64,000 nt of DNA from Ophthalmolycus amberensis (taxonomy: Eukaryota > Chordata > Actinopteri > Perciformes > Zoarcidae): positions 760,501 to 824,500 of the forward strand of contig JAFEUB010001021.1 of the NCBI GenBank assembly GCA_024529925.1, read 5' to 3'. The notes under the pieces are model-generated. The model was not told the DNA's origin, did not search any database, and saw only the letters and a list, made by a program, of their open reading frames with translations. The first letter of the stretch is position 1, and every line of letters starts with the position of its first letter. This document shows positions 60,079-64,000 of this stretch, piece by piece. The translations under genes and the position numbers were made by a program.

Positions 60079-63000
60079 AGCAGGGCTCCCTGCAGAGAGA
60101 CTAATGCTACCCAGGACTCAGGGAGAGATGAGCTGTCGAAATGCTACAGAGCCAGCAGCTGGCTTCTTAAGCTTCCTCTAAGCGCCTCCTTTTAGTTAAT
60201 TGAAATAAGAGAAATGAGGCTTAATGTGAAGACTTAACTGTACAACTGCCTGCTTATTGCAAGATTAGCTGTTGATTAACACACTAATGTAAATCTGTGG
60301 AGCAACCCTTGCTCTACAGTTTCATTAAATGATTATCTGTCAAAAGAAATGATCTGACAATTGCATTTGCTTCCTTTTTGCAGGTGGAAAAACATCAACT
60401 ACAATGCCTTTGTACACACACGCAGTTACTAACTGTTTGCTCACTCCTTATTCAAAGCCACAAACTCACACACACCTCCATAACTTCATGGTAGTATAAA
60501 TGCCAGGTGGTCATCTGCTTTCCTGGCTTCTGTACATGGCTCCACACTCTCTCATTAAGTTTCACATCTGTGAGTGTGGACAGCTCCCCCCATATCTCCA
60601 TGGCACTTCATTAAGCCTTTATTAGCAGCCGTTTGGACACCTTTCACCAAGACGCACAAGCACATGGACAGATGGACGGTTGGTCAGATGAACACACAGC
60701 TGCTCTTCTCATCTTTCTTGTGTTCTTCGTGCGTTCAGTAGTTCAATATATTGCCAATTTGCTACATTTTTTCCAAAACCACCTCATCAAAAACCAGAGG
60801 CGAACGAAATTTAACCCAAATTAGATATTTGACGGGGAGATAATTTGTTTTGTAAAGTACAGTGGTTGTGGAGTCGACATCATTAGCAGGAGATCTCAGA
60901 ACAGGAGCCTATTAGTGGGTGGGCTGATTGGCAACGCTTTGACACACAGGGTTCCCTATCAGTGTCATATCCTGCCACACTAAATAAATCAATATGTTGG
61001 AACAGTGGTAATTCCTTTTAAGGGGATAACCACACACAAAAAACAACAACACAATGTCTTACTGCCAGGCTCCAAGAAACTGCGTTCTTTTCCTCCATAT
61101 TAAAAGCTAGAATAGCACTCTCTTCACCCTGGAATTAATTTTGATGTTGTGTTTGAAAGTGCGCCTGATGTGATTTATTACTTGTAATTATGGTGTAATT
61201 TGCAGGTGCAGATGGTATTTTATAATAGAAAAAGGAAACTACGCATGAGAGAGGGACTGCACAGACAAATGAGGCAAAGCAGTCGCCGGTGCTCACACTT
61301 CAAAGGATTGGAGCCAGTTTAGCATAGTTCCATCAGCTCGCTATTGATTCTTTAAATTACAGCCCTGGATCTGAATGGCTGAATGGACGAGCAAGCAAAT
61401 GACTGGCGACATCAATAGTTTCATCGCTGTGGCTGAGAGTCCAGTGATAGAGGACAGAGGATCACAGGCAGGCAGGCAACAACAAAGACGCAAAGAGATT
61501 AGATTCATGTCACACATGTCACACAGCAACCGAACAGAGAAACCATCCCAGAATCTCAGAGGGGAAAATATTGGATCACAGGCTCTGTCATCTCTCACTC
61601 TCCACTTATTGCATCTCGCTCCCTTTCTGTCTCACACACACAGAAGGAAAACACAGACATTTCTGTCACCTCCCCCAGGCGAGCGGGTGAATGGTCCCTT
61701 GATACTGAGATCTGAGGATCAAAGTCAACAGGGCAGCCATGTGTGTCAGATAAAGAAACGTGGGTGGCTATGCTAACATAGGAGCTACCCTGCATGCAAG
61801 AGCTGCTGGGTGGATAGAAAAACCAAAGAGAGACGGAGGAAAGATGAGTGAATGTGAGAGGGATGAAGCATAAGCCATGTAATTCCATGCAATGGAGACT
61901 AAAAAAAAAAAAGTATAAAAGATAGACAGAAAGAGAGCACGGTGGCAGTGCCAGCTCGTACCCCCTTGAGTCTTGCAGCCTCTTTTGCTGCTAATTAACA
62001 CAACATGGTGAAAGGATAACCTTTTTAGCAGCGCCGTACACCAAATAGCCCACGGAGAGTAAAGTGATAACAGGTAAAGCAATGAGGCGGCAAAGTGAGG
62101 AGCTAAAAGCATGTGACAATCAAGGAAATAAGAGAACATTACAGACAAAATATCAGGTGGAAAATATAAATATATTTGTACCATATTGCTAGAGGTTTCA
62201 AAAGCTTTACATACAGTCAATCATACAGCATTTTAAAGAGTACGCTTCTGAATGATGGTTTTATGACTCGTCCTATTTATGATTAAACAATTGTATTTCA
62301 AACAGAAGACACTTTAAGACCTTTTTACCTACTTTAACTTGATATACAACAAGCCTACATAAAATCTTCTTCCTCTAAAATCATTTTTGTTATAATGCCA
62401 AACCAGTGAAATAATTGAGACGTTTTACAGCTCATTTTACAACCTGGTGCAATTTATTACTCAACTAGACATTCATATAATCTTCATCTTCCTTAACATC
62501 GTACTAGCAGAGGTCATTTTTCAATAACATATAGTGGTCTAAACTTAGAACTTAAAGAAATCTTTCTTCAATGTCAAAGTCCTACAAATTTTGATTCATT
62601 TATCTTCTTTATAATCTTAATCCAAGACATTGTAAATACACCCTTTTGGGCCTTCTTTCCTGCATTTTACTTTCCTTCATTAATTGTAACTCATTGGTTT
62701 GATTTGACCTTTCGTTAAAAGGAGTAGGGTGTAGTAGATAAACCATATCAGATAACATATGGGTGAAGGAGAAATAAGGTGGAGTGGGCAATGGCTGGAG
62801 AGAAGGAGACGAGGGTCCAACTGTCAGTGAGCAGAAGGGGAGGAGACGGCACAGCTTGGCTACTGGCACACAGACAAAGCCAGTCAGCTCGTCGTCCATT
62901 CATACTTGTGACATGTGGACACATTAACGCATGATGCAAACACACTGTACACACACGCCACTGATCACGGCAAGCCACGAGCCACCTCCATCCATCCATC

Positions 63001-63204
63001 CATATGTCGGTCAGCGAGCTAGTGGGGCAGAATCTGTGTTTTCTGCCAGGAACAGAGGGTAGCCAAGCTGGTGTGTATGCATGCGTGTGTGTATCTTTGT
63101 GCACGTGCTGACACATGCATGTAAATGCCAAGAAGTTTAGTGTTTGTAGAGTGCTGTATGTCAGTCTTTGTGACTGGGAGAGAGGGACATCAGTTTCAAG
63201 GGCA

Positions 63205-63362
<158 letters not shown>

Positions 63363-64000
63363 ACGGGTCCCCAAGAAGTGTCTTCAGGTGCTCTTCCTCT
63401 ACTTGGTTTGCAGGACATGGCCACTACCTTCAAGGTGATATTAACATGTGTTCGAGCATGTTTATCCAAAATTGGTTTCAAAATTGACAGAAGGCTCCGG
63501 GCGATGGATTGAACAGTTTTTGGTGAGGGAGCGTGTGTTAGGTAGTTGTGTTATCTCCCACTGCTGAGTCAGCCCCACTGAGAGCAAAACAAAATCAAAT
63601 CACATTTGTACGATTCTATTCCCGTCAAAATATCTCTCTTCCTTCTGTGTTTATCGCTTTCCCTCTCCACCCTGTGGACCTCACAAATACACAAAACGCA
63701 TGTGTGCACACGCAAACACACACTGCAGCAGGTTCTTCTGATAATCACTGTATCAGTCATCCTTTGTGAAGAGGAGGTAAATTCCCTACACGGGGGAGTT
63801 TGATCAATGCCAGAGACATGTAAATCGATGAGGACATAGTCTCTGCTAGCTCGCTAGTCCTTATCCTTTGTCCATCTCCCACCCTTTTAAATCTTCATCA
63901 TTACCCCTTCCCACCCAAGACCAATTCTGACACTCCTCTTCCATCTTCTCTCCTAGCCTGCATATATTCTCTTTTTCTCTCATTCTATCTTTCTAATCAT

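Overview
The window is vertebrate nuclear DNA, almost certainly from a teleost fish. It is intron-rich with GT-AG splicing, long (CA)n microsatellites, many G/C homopolymer tracts, and fish-type LTR retroelements, LINEs and MITEs. Species is not determined. There is no sign of bacterial genes, CRISPR arrays or rRNA.

One host gene fills most of the window. It is a partial minus-strand brsk2 (BR serine/threonine kinase 2, SAD-A kinase; AMPK-related, neuronal polarity). Seventeen exons can be placed base by base, from the kinase alpha-C region (58140-58225) to the stop codon (8192-8194), and all phases agree. They encode the rest of the kinase domain (HRD, DFG and T-loop present), the UBA-like segment, a Pro/Ser-rich linker, the C-terminal KA1-like domain with a KEN box, and the BRSK2-type long tail. 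The N-terminal exons with the glycine loop and ATP-binding Lys lie beyond 64000. A 3'UTR of about 2.6 kb ends at a good poly(A) signal (5579-5584). The linker exon has two phase-compatible acceptors and may carry a 178-codon Pro/Ser-rich extension.

Transposable elements surround and interrupt the gene. (1) At 653-5523 is a decayed endogenous retrovirus on the minus strand, with a 360-bp 5' LTR, a tRNA-Ser(GCT) primer-binding site, and broken gag and pol. Its LTR begins about 55 bp beyond the brsk2 poly(A) signal. (2) At 46-375 is a fragment resembling a BED-finger hAT transposase. (3) At 17669-22051 is a structurally complete Ty3/gypsy element in a brsk2 intron, in sense orientation, with LTRs that read as identical and a perfect CTGTG target duplication, but with a broken polyprotein and a deleted integrase core. 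(4) At 30524-31664 is a non-autonomous hAT element with 14-bp TIRs and an 8-bp target duplication. (5) At about 34765-35690 is a 5'-truncated LINE. (6) Several MITE or foldback repeats lie at 24438-25203, and a fish repeat tail at 54788.

The remaining intronic DNA holds microsatellites, poly-G/poly-C tracts and a few homeodomain-motif-rich stretches that look like candidate conserved non-coding elements. I found no second host gene and no clearly new biological system. The most unusual objects are the young but defective Ty3/gypsy insertion, the linker-exon extension, and the regulatory and structural motifs in the brsk2 3'UTR.
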